Origin: Shewanella mesophila | Lineage (GTDB): Bacteria > Pseudomonadota > Gammaproteobacteria > Enterobacterales > Shewanellaceae | DNA: 64,000 nucleotides | Reading direction: 5' to 3' | Assembly: GCF_019457515.1 (NCBI RefSeq) | Contig: NZ_CP080421.1 | Span: forward strand, 868,001-932,000 | In this document: piece by piece, positions 26,888-34,834 of the stretch | Layout of the letters: every line of letters begins with the position of its first letter | Position numbering within the stretch: position 1 is the stretch's first letter | Program-made: the position numbers and the translations under genes | The notes under the pieces: model-generated | The model's input: the letters and a program-made list of their open reading frames with translations, nothing else | The model's database searches: none | Told to the model about the DNA's origin: nothing

Positions 26888-27994
26888 ATGACGAAACCTT
26901 TATTATTCTCATTCTTCTCTGGTTCAGGCTTTTTAGATTTAGGCTTTGAAAACACGGGTTTCGAAATCGCGTTTGTTAATGAATTCCATAAGCCTTTTCT
27001 TGATGCTTACAAGTATACGAGAAACCAAATGAAACACTCCTCACCGTGTTTTGGTTATAGTAATGAAAGTATCGAGGAGTTTTTGTCTGGACCCCAAAGG
27101 GAGTGGTTTAGTCAGGTTGTAGCAGATGCGAAGAAATCGAAAAGGTTAGTGGGTTTCATTGGGGGACCACCGTGCCCTGACTTTTCTGTCGGGGGGAAGA
27201 ATAAAGGACGTGAAGGAGATAATGGTAAGTTAACCCAGACCTATATTGATCTGATTTTGAAAGATCAGCCAGACTTTTTTATTTTTGAAAATGTGAAGGG
27301 GTTATGGAGGACCAAGCGGCATAGAGAGTTTTATGAAGAGATTAAGCTGCTATTAAAGTCTTCTGGTTACCAAATTACAGATAGACTCACTAATTCTCTC
27401 GAATATGGAGCACCGCAAGATCGAGATCGAATTTTAATGTTCGGTATCAAGTCTTCATTAATCGATTGCGATTTAGAAGATACTTTTGACTGGAAAAGCA
27501 GACTAATAGCAGATTCTAAGAAATTACTGGATAAGAAGTTGTGGCCAGCAACTGATGACTTTATTGAAAATTCCAAGACTATTTCACCTTTACCGATAAG
27601 TGATGAAATGTCTAAGTTGACAGTTCAGTATTGGTTTGAGAAAAATGATGTTGAGAATCATCCAAACGCTAAACACTTTTTTAAGCCCAAATCTGATAAG
27701 TTTAAAGTAATTAAAGAGGGTGATAATTCTAAGAAGTCTTTCAAAAGGCTTCATCGCTGGAGGTATTCGCCAACAGCTGCATATGGTAACAATGAAGTAC
27801 ACCTGCATCCTTATAAAGCGAGGCGATTAAGTGCAGCAGAGGCTTTAGCTATACAAACACTTCCTCCAGAGTTTCACTTCCCTGAAAACATGACATTAAG
27901 CAATATGTTTAAGACAATAGGTAATGGTGTGCCTTATGTAGCGGCAAAAGGTCTAGCTGAAACGGTTTTGAGTTTTTTGAATAAACATGTTTGA
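26888..27994 (+). CDS. DNA cytosine-5 methyltransferase, cargo
   Basis: About 368 residues from the ATG at 26888, which opens directly on motif I (SFFSGSGFLDLGFE); an in-frame GTG at 26783 would add a hydrophobic, unlikely leader. Motif IV GFIGGPPCPDFS has the catalytic Cys in PCP, motif VI FENVKGLWR has ENV, motif VIII is QDRDRILMFG, and motifs IX/X are LSAAEALAIQTLP and IGNGVPYVAAKGLA. All C5-MTase blocks are intact. The target-recognition region between VIII and IX is short to medium in length. Sequence specificity unknown. It precedes the DUF262 operon by 113 bp in the same orientation, which suggests it marks self DNA for that operon. Confidence 0.94.
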   Translation: MTKPLLFSFFSGSGFLDLGFENTGFEIAFVNEFHKPFLDAYKYTRNQMKHSSPCFGYSNESIEEFLSGPQREWFSQVVADAKKSKRLVGFIGGPPCPDFSVGGKNKGREGDNGKLTQTYIDLILKDQPDFFIFENVKGLWRTKRHREFYEEIKLLLKSSGYQITDRLTNSLEYGAPQDRDRILMFGIKSSLIDCDLEDTFDWKSRLIADSKKLLDKKLWPATDDFIENSKTISPLPISDEMSKLTVQYWFEKNDVENHPNAKHFFKPKSDKFKVIKEGDNSKKSFKRLHRWRYSPTAAYGNNEVHLHPYKARRLSAAEALAIQTLPPEFHFPENMTLSNMFKTIGNGVPYVAAKGLAETVLSFLNKHV

Positions 27995-28107
27995 CTGGAG
28001 CGAATTAACTTCATATTTTAAAATGATTTATTCGAATTTTTCAGTATTTAAACTGCTTAATGTTAAGATGATTTATAGTAATTACTGGCTTTTAATAAGG
28101 AACGAAT

Positions 28108-29985
28108 ATGCAATTTATTGATGTTCTACAATACTTGGAGAGAATGGTCGGTCTTCATTTGCAACCTATTAATAATTCAACTGAAACAATAACTATATTA
28201 GAAGTTGATTATGATAATAGTCGATACTTAGTTAAGTCGAGTACAAATAAAAGAACTCGCACTTTTAGTGAATTAAAAAAAATATGGAGTGTTTTCGAGC
28301 AAAAAGGGTATGTAAGTGTTGATCAAGCTTTAAACGGATCTGGCTCTAGTCGTCATCAACCTGAAACGATCTTAGCAAATCTCCCTTTTGTAGAGCACTT
28401 CAAATATGAAAAGAAGAAGCACTTATTTCTAAAAGACTCTAGCACTCATGAGCTTGGGACATTAAAAGAGCTCTCCAATATTGAAGCAAAAAAAGTCAGA
28501 AAAAGAATAGATAGGTATAGAGATTTTGATATATCTCAGTTTTATATAATTCATAGGGAGCTTGTAAGCTCTCTAGAGAATCGTCTAAATACTGTTTTTA
28601 CGAAATATCCCGGCGAAAGTGATGTAGACTCAGTTCAAGAAACAATAAATAGAATTAAAGATCTAGAGATCAAGTTATCTGAAGCTGTGGTTAATATAGA
28701 TTTAGCGGAAGCATATAATACAGATATAGATGATGATTCTATTCCATTAGGGACTGATAGTGATGAAGATAATATTATTGATGAGCAGATTAGTGTAGAT
28801 TCCGACTTTGTTAATGTCTCAAAAGGAATAGTTCCCACTAGAATAACTCAAATTAGCCCTACAGTATCACTTCTATACGACAGGGTATTACATGACGAAA
28901 TAGATCTTAAGCCTGAATATCAGCGTAAAGATCGGATTTGGCCTATTAAAGATAGGGCTAGGTTAATAGAATCTATTTTATTAGGTTTACCCTTGCCCGT
29001 ATTTTATTTTGCGGAAAGGGCTAATAAGGATCCAAAAGCTGATGTGGACTTTGATTGGGTAGTAATTGATGGGCTTCAGAGAACTACAACTCTTGTTGAT
29101 TTTATGAAAGGTGAGTTCGCACTCAAAGAGCTAACTCAAATTCCACAATATAATACTTTCATGTTTAAAGACCTACCAAGAAAAGAACAGCGTAAAATTC
29201 GAGAGTATCAAATTCAAGGTCACCTCATTCAAGTCTCAAACGATAGTGAAGAAATGATAAGAGAGTTATTCCACAGAATAAATACGTATGGAAAAAACTT
29301 AAGTTATCAAGAGATAAGATCTGCTCTTTATCCAGGATCATCAAGTAGATTTTGTAAGTACTTTGCCAGTGATGATACATTTATTAACAGCATTCCTGCA
29401 AAAATAAGCTCAGATAGAATGTTAGATGTTGAGTATGTCCTTAGAGCAACATCATTTCTTATTTTAGGCTTTAAATCATATAACTATAAAACTAATGATG
29501 ATTTCTTATGTGAAGCAATGAAAACTCTCAATCAGTACAGTTTTGAATTAGATGGTTCTCCAGAAGACGCTGCTCCAATTTTTAAAGATATTGATTATCG
29601 ACTTAAAAACTCTTTAAGAGCTATTAAAGCGATATTTGGTAATGATGCTTTTAAGAAGGAAGCCGGAGGGAAAGTAAATAAAGTCTTGTTTGAGCTATTA
29701 GTATCTTCTTTTGCCATGATGTCTGACGAGCAAAGATATTTAGCATTAGAGCCAAAAAACTCAAAGTTAATTAAAAGTGAGCTACTCAGATATATCGATA
29801 AAGATGTAGATGATGTTGAGTGGGAATCTTCTGTTTATAAAGAGCAGGAAAGAGGGTTTGATTACGCAATTTCGAACTCAACAGGTAAGCGTGTTACAGT
29901 TTTGTATAGATTTGCGGCCTTTACAAAGATATTAAATAAAGTTGAATCAATGAAGTTTCAACCGAAAGGTCTGTTGGAAAAGTAA
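28108..29985 (+). CDS. DUF262 (ParB/Srx-fold) protein with N-terminal specificity-like domain
   Basis: 625 residues. The DUF262 core is clear: LKPEYQRKDRIWPIKDRARLIES, ILLGLPLPVFYF and WVVIDGLQRTTTLVDFMKGEFA, then LFHRINTYGKNLSYQEIRSALYPG. This fold underlies GmrSD-type restriction subunits and related nucleases or NTP-dependent DNA binders. The N-terminal ~110 residues contain TRTFSELKKIWSVFEQKG and GSGSSRHQPETILANLP, which I recall from the N-termini of restriction-associated proteins and which may be DNA-binding. Acidic stretch near 200-225. No DUF1524 HNH nuclease domain is visible. A ribosome site AAGGAACG precedes it. It is 14 bp before the ATPase gene. Confidence 0.85.
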   Translation: MQFIDVLQYLERMVGLHLQPINNSTETITILEVDYDNSRYLVKSSTNKRTRTFSELKKIWSVFEQKGYVSVDQALNGSGSSRHQPETILANLPFVEHFKYEKKKHLFLKDSSTHELGTLKELSNIEAKKVRKRIDRYRDFDISQFYIIHRELVSSLENRLNTVFTKYPGESDVDSVQETINRIKDLEIKLSEAVVNIDLAEAYNTDIDDDSIPLGTDSDEDNIIDEQISVDSDFVNVSKGIVPTRITQISPTVSLLYDRVLHDEIDLKPEYQRKDRIWPIKDRARLIESILLGLPLPVFYFAERANKDPKADVDFDWVVIDGLQRTTTLVDFMKGEFALKELTQIPQYNTFMFKDLPRKEQRKIREYQIQGHLIQVSNDSEEMIRELFHRINTYGKNLSYQEIRSALYPGSSSRFCKYFASDDTFINSIPAKISSDRMLDVEYVLRATSFLILGFKSYNYKTNDDFLCEAMKTLNQYSFELDGSPEDAAPIFKDIDYRLKNSLRAIKAIFGNDAFKKEAGGKVNKVLFELLVSSFAMMSDEQRYLALEPKNSKLIKSELLRYIDKDVDDVEWESSVYKEQERGFDYAISNSTGKRVTVLYRFAAFTKILNKVESMKFQPKGLLEK

Positions 29986-29999
29986 ATTAGGGAAGATCT

Positions 30000-31121
30000 A
30001 TGATTAATAAAGTGTCTTTAATCAATTTTAAGTGCTACAAGAAACAAGATTTTGATTTCACTAACTTGACTGTCTTTTGTGGCAACAATTCGGCTGGAAA
30101 AAGTACGGTAATCCAAGCTTTACTTTTAGCGTTACAGAACAACTTTGCTTCTGAATTGTTACTTACAGGTGATTTTATTCAACCTGGAACATACGATGAT
30201 GTTCATAACCGAAATGCAGATGACGACTCTTTAAAGATAGAATTTTATCTTGATCAAGGAGCTATTGCTTGGGGGTATGAGGAGAAAGAGTTTTCTTCTA
30301 CTAAGCGGAAGTCAGTTGATGAGGATCCTTTACCTCTTCTTCGATTAAGCAATGATGAGTTGCGAAATCAGCTAGAACAATTTTACTCGGACAATTTTAC
30401 ATATTTGACTGCTGAGCGCTGGGGACCAAGGAGTTATTACCCTTATTCTACTCAGAGACGCTCTAAGGGCTGGTTGGGAATAAATGGTGAATATACAGCT
30501 CAAGTATTAGATAGTTTTCAACAAACAATTCAACGTTTTCATGCTGAAGACCCTAGGCTTCACCCTAATATTGCTGCTGGGTCTACAACTTCCTTTTCTG
30601 ATAACTTGTTTCATTGGATGGGAGAGATATCACCTGGCGTATTTATCAAAGCCAGCGCATTGAAAGATGCAGATATTGCAACCAATCAATACTCATTTGG
30701 TGGGCAAGAATACAGAGCTGTTAATGTTGGTTTTGGTTTGAGTTATGTTTTACCTGTAGTATTAGCTTTATTAAATGCAAAATCTGGAAGTTTGGTGATT
30801 ATAGAAAACCCAGAAGCACATCTCCACCCTAAGGGGCAAAGTTATTTGGGGAGATTAATAGCTCTGACCGCTCAAGCTGGGGTTCAAGTAATTATAGAGA
30901 CGCACAGTGATCACGTAATAAATGGTATAAGAATCATGCCTCGCTTATCTAAAGTGGATTGTAAAAATCTGACTTTATACCAAGTAATTTCAGGTGAAGA
31001 ATCAAGTATTGTTAAGAAAATAAAAGTGGATGAAGATGGGCAACTATCGGAGTGGCCGGAAGAGTTTTTTGATCAGCAATTAATCGATATGGACATACTT
31101 CTTAGTGGAAAAGATAAATGA
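30000..31121 (+). CDS. ABC/SMC-like ATPase with DUF3696-type C-terminus
   Basis: 373 residues. Walker A GNNSAGKST directly follows the opening strand INKVSLINFKCY; the signature-like region is NVGFGLSYVLPVVLAL; Walker B is VIIENPEAHLHPKGQ; and the switch His is in IIETHSDHVINGIR. The ending KVDEDGQLSEWPEEFFDQ is the DUF3696 pattern. Such ATPases (OLD/Septu/PARIS-like AAA_15 group) sense or process foreign DNA with a nuclease partner. There is no Toprim domain here, so any nuclease must be another subunit. Its stop overlaps the next start by four bases (ATGA), indicating tight coupling. Confidence 0.9.
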   Translation: MINKVSLINFKCYKKQDFDFTNLTVFCGNNSAGKSTVIQALLLALQNNFASELLLTGDFIQPGTYDDVHNRNADDDSLKIEFYLDQGAIAWGYEEKEFSSTKRKSVDEDPLPLLRLSNDELRNQLEQFYSDNFTYLTAERWGPRSYYPYSTQRRSKGWLGINGEYTAQVLDSFQQTIQRFHAEDPRLHPNIAAGSTTSFSDNLFHWMGEISPGVFIKASALKDADIATNQYSFGGQEYRAVNVGFGLSYVLPVVLALLNAKSGSLVIIENPEAHLHPKGQSYLGRLIALTAQAGVQVIIETHSDHVINGIRIMPRLSKVDCKNLTLYQVISGEESSIVKKIKVDEDGQLSEWPEEFFDQQLIDMDILLSGKDK

Positions 31122-32056
31122 AAACACTGATAGGGATATCAACTTTTAGCTTTGCTTCTCCAAATTTTAGAAGCTTTGAAGAGTTAGAGAATCAATTTAA
31201 AAGCTTGCCAAATTTAAGGAAGCTTTGTGCATATACAAAAGTTTCTTTCGAGGTTGCGAATGATATTTTGCACAATAAAGATTTTGGACTTTCAATTAAT
31301 GAACAGGTTTCTAATTTTGAATATGGAACTGATATAGGAGCCATAACTCGGTTTAGACTATTGTTGGACAGAACGTATTTAAGAGGGATGAATCGTTCGT
31401 TTTCGCATGATGAGTTATTAGAAAGAGCTGATAAAGAGCCAAACACCGATGAACGTGAGAATACCATCGTTTATTCCCCATCTTCTTCTGTCAACGTAAA
31501 ATATTTGTTCACTAATGAAACGGTTTTTTATCAACATTATGAGTTCATTTTAGGTCATTTCCCTATAGACAATAAGAGCTATTATGAAAGAGCTACATCT
31601 TTTTTTAATAACCTAGAATTCCACAAAGATTGTTTCTCTACATTAGGACGTGTTACTGATGGTTTTTGCAACTATAGTATCGCATTCACAAAATGTTTGA
31701 GTGCTTTAAATGAATGTAGCCCAATATCTATAAGGTCTACTAAAGACAAACTAACTCATATAGCTACAAAAGCTACTTTTGATTGTACCGTGGAAGGTTC
31801 CCCTCATAAAAATTTTAGATTTGATTTTGCGATTGATGGGAAAGAATATGATTCACTTGATTGTCAATTTCATTTGAAACCTTCTAAAAAAAACAAGCAA
31901 GGGAACAATAGTTTTCATCATAAAAGACTATACTTTGGATTTATACCAATTTCAGAGACGCAGTGGAAAATTGCTGTGGCGGCTATTGGGCCTCATATTA
32001 ATAAAGATAGTAACGATCGCTATGCGCCCTTGAAAGATAAAAGAAAAAAGAAGTAA
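31118..32056 (+). CDS. unknown protein in the methyltransferase/DUF262/DUF3696 operon
   Basis: 312 residues, not recognised. Soluble, with no signal or membrane helix. The C-terminal part (KNFRFDFAIDGKEYDSLDCQFHLKPS, then RLYFGFIPISETQWKIAVAAIGPHI) alternates acidic and basic residues in strands and might hold a nuclease-like fold: D..DS..CQFHLK is a loose D-x(n)-E/Q-x-K-like arrangement. That is a weak reading. It ends with a lysine-rich tail. Translation is coupled to the ATPase. As the only unassigned member it is the likely effector or dedicated partner (inference). Confidence 0.7.
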   Translation: MKTLIGISTFSFASPNFRSFEELENQFKSLPNLRKLCAYTKVSFEVANDILHNKDFGLSINEQVSNFEYGTDIGAITRFRLLLDRTYLRGMNRSFSHDELLERADKEPNTDERENTIVYSPSSSVNVKYLFTNETVFYQHYEFILGHFPIDNKSYYERATSFFNNLEFHKDCFSTLGRVTDGFCNYSIAFTKCLSALNECSPISIRSTKDKLTHIATKATFDCTVEGSPHKNFRFDFAIDGKEYDSLDCQFHLKPSKKNKQGNNSFHHKRLYFGFIPISETQWKIAVAAIGPHINKDSNDRYAPLKDKRKKK

Positions 32057-32073
32057 TTGGGATGAGTTCTTAA

Positions 32074-32168
32074 TTGTCTAAATTTTAAATGTCCAGTTTG
32101 GTTTGTTTTTATCTTCTCAATTCGGCCTTTGAGAGGTAAATTGTCAGTAATTTAAATGTCGAGGCACA
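32074..32168 (-). repeat. right transposon end with two TnsB-type sites
   Basis: Site 2 (32074-32094) reads on the minus strand GGACATTTAAAATTTAGACAA, nearly identical to the left-end site. Site 1 (32141-32168) reads TGTGCCTCGACATTTAAATT then ACTGACAA. Between them lies a small hairpin (CTCAATTCGGCCTTTGAG, 32116-32133). Site 1 abuts TTCGT in the flank. Confidence 0.85.
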
Positions 32169-32613
32169 TTCGTCTTGCATTAGCATCGCCAGCGACGTAA
32201 TTATGTAATAGCTGCTTAGTGTGAGTCACGAATTAAGTTTGTGACCAAATTAGTCTAAAAACAGAGAAAGGCGGATCAGAGATGATTCGCCTTTTTGTTA
32301 TTCTTTTCCTGATCTAGATTAGATGTTGGATTATCTAATGAGCTTATTTGCGTATTCATCTTAATATTTAGTATGGTTGTTAATAATAAATTAGGTCGTA
32401 AAGTCCTATGGTCCTTACTAGTAAAACGGAAGTAAAGTTCAGGTTCTATTCAGTTGTTGTCACTTTTATAGAGGCCTTTTACTATATATGAAGTTCAGTT
32501 TTATATCATTCTGATGAATAAGGTTTAATTGTCATTATAGGATGGATTTAAATAAGTAGAAACAATTGATACGATTCAATGTTTTACATTGAATGTTGGA
32601 ATTTTTCAATTAT
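32169..32613. other. distal transposon flank and 3' region of the Crp-like gene
   Basis: No gene. 32169-32210 is the right half of the repeat interrupted by the transposon. A hairpin AAGGCGGATC-AGAGATG-ATTCGCCTTTTT at 32268-32297 is a good terminator; before insertion it stood behind gcvP and was probably that operon's terminator. The remainder is AT-rich with nothing recognised. Confidence 0.6.
32268..32297 (+). terminator. probable original gcvP terminator, displaced by the transposon
   Basis: AAAGGCGgATC, short loop, GATtCGCCTTTTTGTT. One mismatch in the stem, good T-tract. Orientation suits gcvTHP, from which it is now separated by 14 kb. Confidence 0.72.
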
Positions 32614-33414
32614 TTAATTTTTAGTGTTATTCATGAGGATCATATTTTGAGACTTGAATTTTAACATGTTATTAGATTTACATCCGCTAGCATCTTCCCT
32701 ACCTAAAGGGCAAGGTGAAAGTTCTGAAAATAATTTTTGGTTGACATAAATTCTATTGTCTTTCTTTTTTATTAAGTTTTGTTTTTTTAAGTCACCGAGC
32801 ATTAAGTCTAGCTTTATTATACTTATATGTAATATGTCGGCTATTTCTTCTCTTGTTAGTTTTATATCGACTCTAAGCCACTCATTATAGAAGTTAATTT
32901 CTAATGCCGACAGTATGTCAAATAAAAATTTTATTAGTTTATCTTCAGGGGATGATGTTAATAGAAAAATAGCTAGTGCGGTTTGTCTCTCTGTAAAATA
33001 ATTTGAATCAAACATGAATCGAGTAAAAAGATTTATATTTAATTCTATTAAGCCTTTTATTAGTGATTTATTAATTAAGGTTAACTCGCTGTCCCTTGCA
33101 ACTTTTATCGTCTTACAACAAGTGCAATTGTCATCCAGAAGTAAATGATAATCTGTTAGTCGGTTCGGGATGATGGCATTAACAAATTTAGGTCTTGTGT
33201 AGTCATTAGTTCGTTTTACATAGAATAACAGCCCATCGTTTAAGTATATGAAATTATTGAGTAATATTGATTTTGGTATAGACTCTCCTTTCTTGAATAT
33301 TTTCTTTTCTCCATTTAACGTTAAAAACTCAACGATTTCAGAATTCACTTCCTCAGGAAAGAATATAGTTGATTTTCTTTTCATTTCAGAGGTTAACGAT
33401 ATTGCTTGAGCCAT
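32614..33414 (-). CDS. Crp/Fnr-type transcriptional regulator, divergent from dms
   Basis: 266 residues. The N-terminal half resembles a cyclic-nucleotide/cupin sensor (KKIFKKGESIPKSI, LNDGLLFYVKR, then a dimer helix FTERQTALAIFLLT). The C-terminal winged helix is KLTREEIADILHISIIKLDLMLGDLKKQNLIKKKDNRIYV. A CTCC cluster and Cys residues near the C-terminus (SPCPLG, SGCKS) could bind a metal or Fe-S centre, as in YeiL-like or Fnr-like proteins; this is inference. AT-rich codon use. Divergent from dmsE with a 464-bp shared upstream region, so it is the obvious local regulator candidate. cNMP-binding residues of Crp are not conserved by eye. Confidence 0.78.
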   Translation of the reverse strand: MAQAISLTSEMKRKSTIFFPEEVNSEIVEFLTLNGEKKIFKKGESIPKSILLNNFIYLNDGLLFYVKRTNDYTRPKFVNAIIPNRLTDYHLLLDDNCTCCKTIKVARDSELTLINKSLIKGLIELNINLFTRFMFDSNYFTERQTALAIFLLTSSPEDKLIKFLFDILSALEINFYNEWLRVDIKLTREEIADILHISIIKLDLMLGDLKKQNLIKKKDNRIYVNQKLFSELSPCPLGREDASGCKSNNMLKFKSQNMILMNNTKN

Positions 33415-33526
33415 TTTACATACCTATTTGTATGATGAGTAAGTGCGAGTTTTTATTGGTTTTACTTATTAACATTACAAATTAAAAAATCATTAAACAA
33501 ATTATGTTCTTTGTTGTTGTTATTTA

Positions 33527-33542
33527 TGTGACATTGGTCACG
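33527..33542. promoter_or_regulatory. Crp-type operator upstream of dms
   Basis: TGTGACATTGGTCACG matches the Crp consensus TGTGA-N6-TCACA with one change. It is 337 bp upstream of the dmsE start and 113 bp upstream of the divergent regulator. In Shewanella, anaerobic DMSO respiration genes are known to need Crp (family knowledge). The rest of 33415-33878 is AT-rich; other partial half-sites (TTGTGATG at 33556, AAGTCACATC at 33612) are weaker. Confidence 0.65.
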
Positions 33543-33878
33543 CGTTAATTTTAATTTGTGATGAACTACTAGTTAACATCGTGGCATCACTAAGTTTAGT
33601 AAGTGTTAAGTAAGTCACATCTAATATCAAGTTGTATATATAGATATTAATGTTTTGACTGCTAACCTTTGATTTAATGGTGTCAGGATGCTTTTTAAGC
33701 GTCTAAATATGGGTAAGGTCATTTTTCATGTTTATGAAAATTAAGTTCATTCATTTTTTCTTTAAAATTTTCATCTAATGAATGGGTGTTCAGGTAAATG
33801 AGATTATTCTTGTTAGTTAACTTCTGAGTAATAAATTTCATCGGCCTTAATGAATATAGTGTAGAGAGGTATTTGACA

Positions 33879-34823
33879 ATGCGATCTATCTTACAGTTAA
33901 TCATGTTTATTAGTTGTGGATTGTTTTGGTTACCAAATTTGTATGCTGTGCCTTGGGATAATTTGAGCAGCGAAGCGCTTGAAACCAAGTTGTTAGAGAA
34001 GTTTGAAGCGGGAATGTATTCGCCTAAAGGCGCTGATTCTTGTCTGATGTGTCACCGTAAAAATGACAAAGTAATGGCTATTTTTGATGGTGTTCATGGT
34101 CAAACGTCGTTAGCTAAATCTCCAATGTCAGGATTGCAGTGTGAAGCTTGCCATGGTCCTCAAGGAGCCCACAACAAAGGGGGCAAAGAGCCTATGATTA
34201 GCTTTGGGCATAAAAGTAAACTGTCTGCCAGTGCCCAAAACACGGTCTGCCAAGGCTGTCACAATGATGTTAAGCAGATGAGCTGGCATAACAGCACCCA
34301 TAATCTTGAAGAGGTTGCTTGTAGCGACTGTCACCAGGTACACACAGCCAATGACCCCGTTATGAACAAGTTGACGGTCAATGACAGCTGTACTAACTGT
34401 CACGTTAAAGAAAAAGCCGACATGAACAAGCGTTCATCACACCCTCTTAAATTCAACCAGATGAGCTGTGTTGATTGTCACGCTCCCCATGGTTCGATGA
34501 ATGAAAGTGCATTAGTTAAGTCAAGCGTTAACGACACTTGTTTCTCTTGTCACACAGAAAAGCGCGGCCCTTTCCTTTGGGAACATGCGCCAGTCACCGA
34601 AGATTGTGTTACTTGCCATAACCCACATGGCAGTGTCAACGATGATTTGTTGAATCATCGTGCACCGCAACTATGTCAACAGTGCCACGCTAATGACGGT
34701 CATGCGAGTCGTGTCGCTACTGAACCAGGAGTGGATGCATTTGGGGGCGGTAAGAGTTGCTTAAATTGCCATAGTCAAATTCACGGTTCTAACCATCCTT
34801 CTGGCAGCTTGCTGCAACGCTAA
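33879..34823 (+). CDS. dmsE: periplasmic decaheme c-type cytochrome (MtrA family) DmsE
   Basis: 314 residues from the ATG at 33879, which has AGAGGT eight bases upstream; the TTG six bases earlier is rejected. A signal peptide ends ..LPNLYAV. Ten CXXCH motifs are present in order (CLMCH, CEACH, CQGCH, CSDCH, CTNCH, CVDCH, CFSCH, CVTCH, CQQCH, CLNCH), the exact number for MtrA/DmsE. It carries electrons from the inner-membrane menaquinol oxidase CymA across the periplasm into the outer-membrane barrel. First gene of the dms operon; it nearly abuts dmsF. Confidence 0.97.
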   Translation: MRSILQLIMFISCGLFWLPNLYAVPWDNLSSEALETKLLEKFEAGMYSPKGADSCLMCHRKNDKVMAIFDGVHGQTSLAKSPMSGLQCEACHGPQGAHNKGGKEPMISFGHKSKLSASAQNTVCQGCHNDVKQMSWHNSTHNLEEVACSDCHQVHTANDPVMNKLTVNDSCTNCHVKEKADMNKRSSHPLKFNQMSCVDCHAPHGSMNESALVKSSVNDTCFSCHTEKRGPFLWEHAPVTEDCVTCHNPHGSVNDDLLNHRAPQLCQQCHANDGHASRVATEPGVDAFGGGKSCLNCHSQIHGSNHPSGSLLQR

Positions 34824-34834
34824 TGGAGAGCACG

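Larger units (their letters stand above)
18106..32168 (+). mobile_element. Tn7-like transposon, about 14.06 kb, without CRISPR-Cas
   Basis: The left (gcvP-proximal) end is TGTGTAGCGACATCTAAAAT at 18106; the reverse complement of the right end is TGTGCCTCGACATTTAAATT, ending at 32168. Both resemble the Tn7 terminus TGTGGGCGGACA. TTCGT occurs at 18102-18106 and 32169-32173, a likely 5-bp target duplication that shares one T with the left terminus; the boundary is certain to about 1-2 bp. tnsA lies nearest gcvP and the tns genes read away from it, the same polarity as Tn7 at glmS. Contents: small protein plus LMW phosphatase, tnsABC, two tniQ genes, and a methyltransferase-led cargo operon. No TnsE, Cas or CRISPR. 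Confidence 0.9.

Noticed and set aside
28108..29985. calling the DUF262 protein a GmrSD enzyme
   Set aside because: The DUF1524 HNH nuclease half is not visible, so only the DUF262 family name is used.
18106..32168. CRISPR-associated (CAST) Tn7-like element
   Set aside because: No cas gene and no repeat-spacer array anywhere in the element; tnsE is also absent.
33873..33878. TTG as start of dmsE
   Set aside because: The ATG at 33879 has AGAGGT at ideal spacing and begins the signal peptide.
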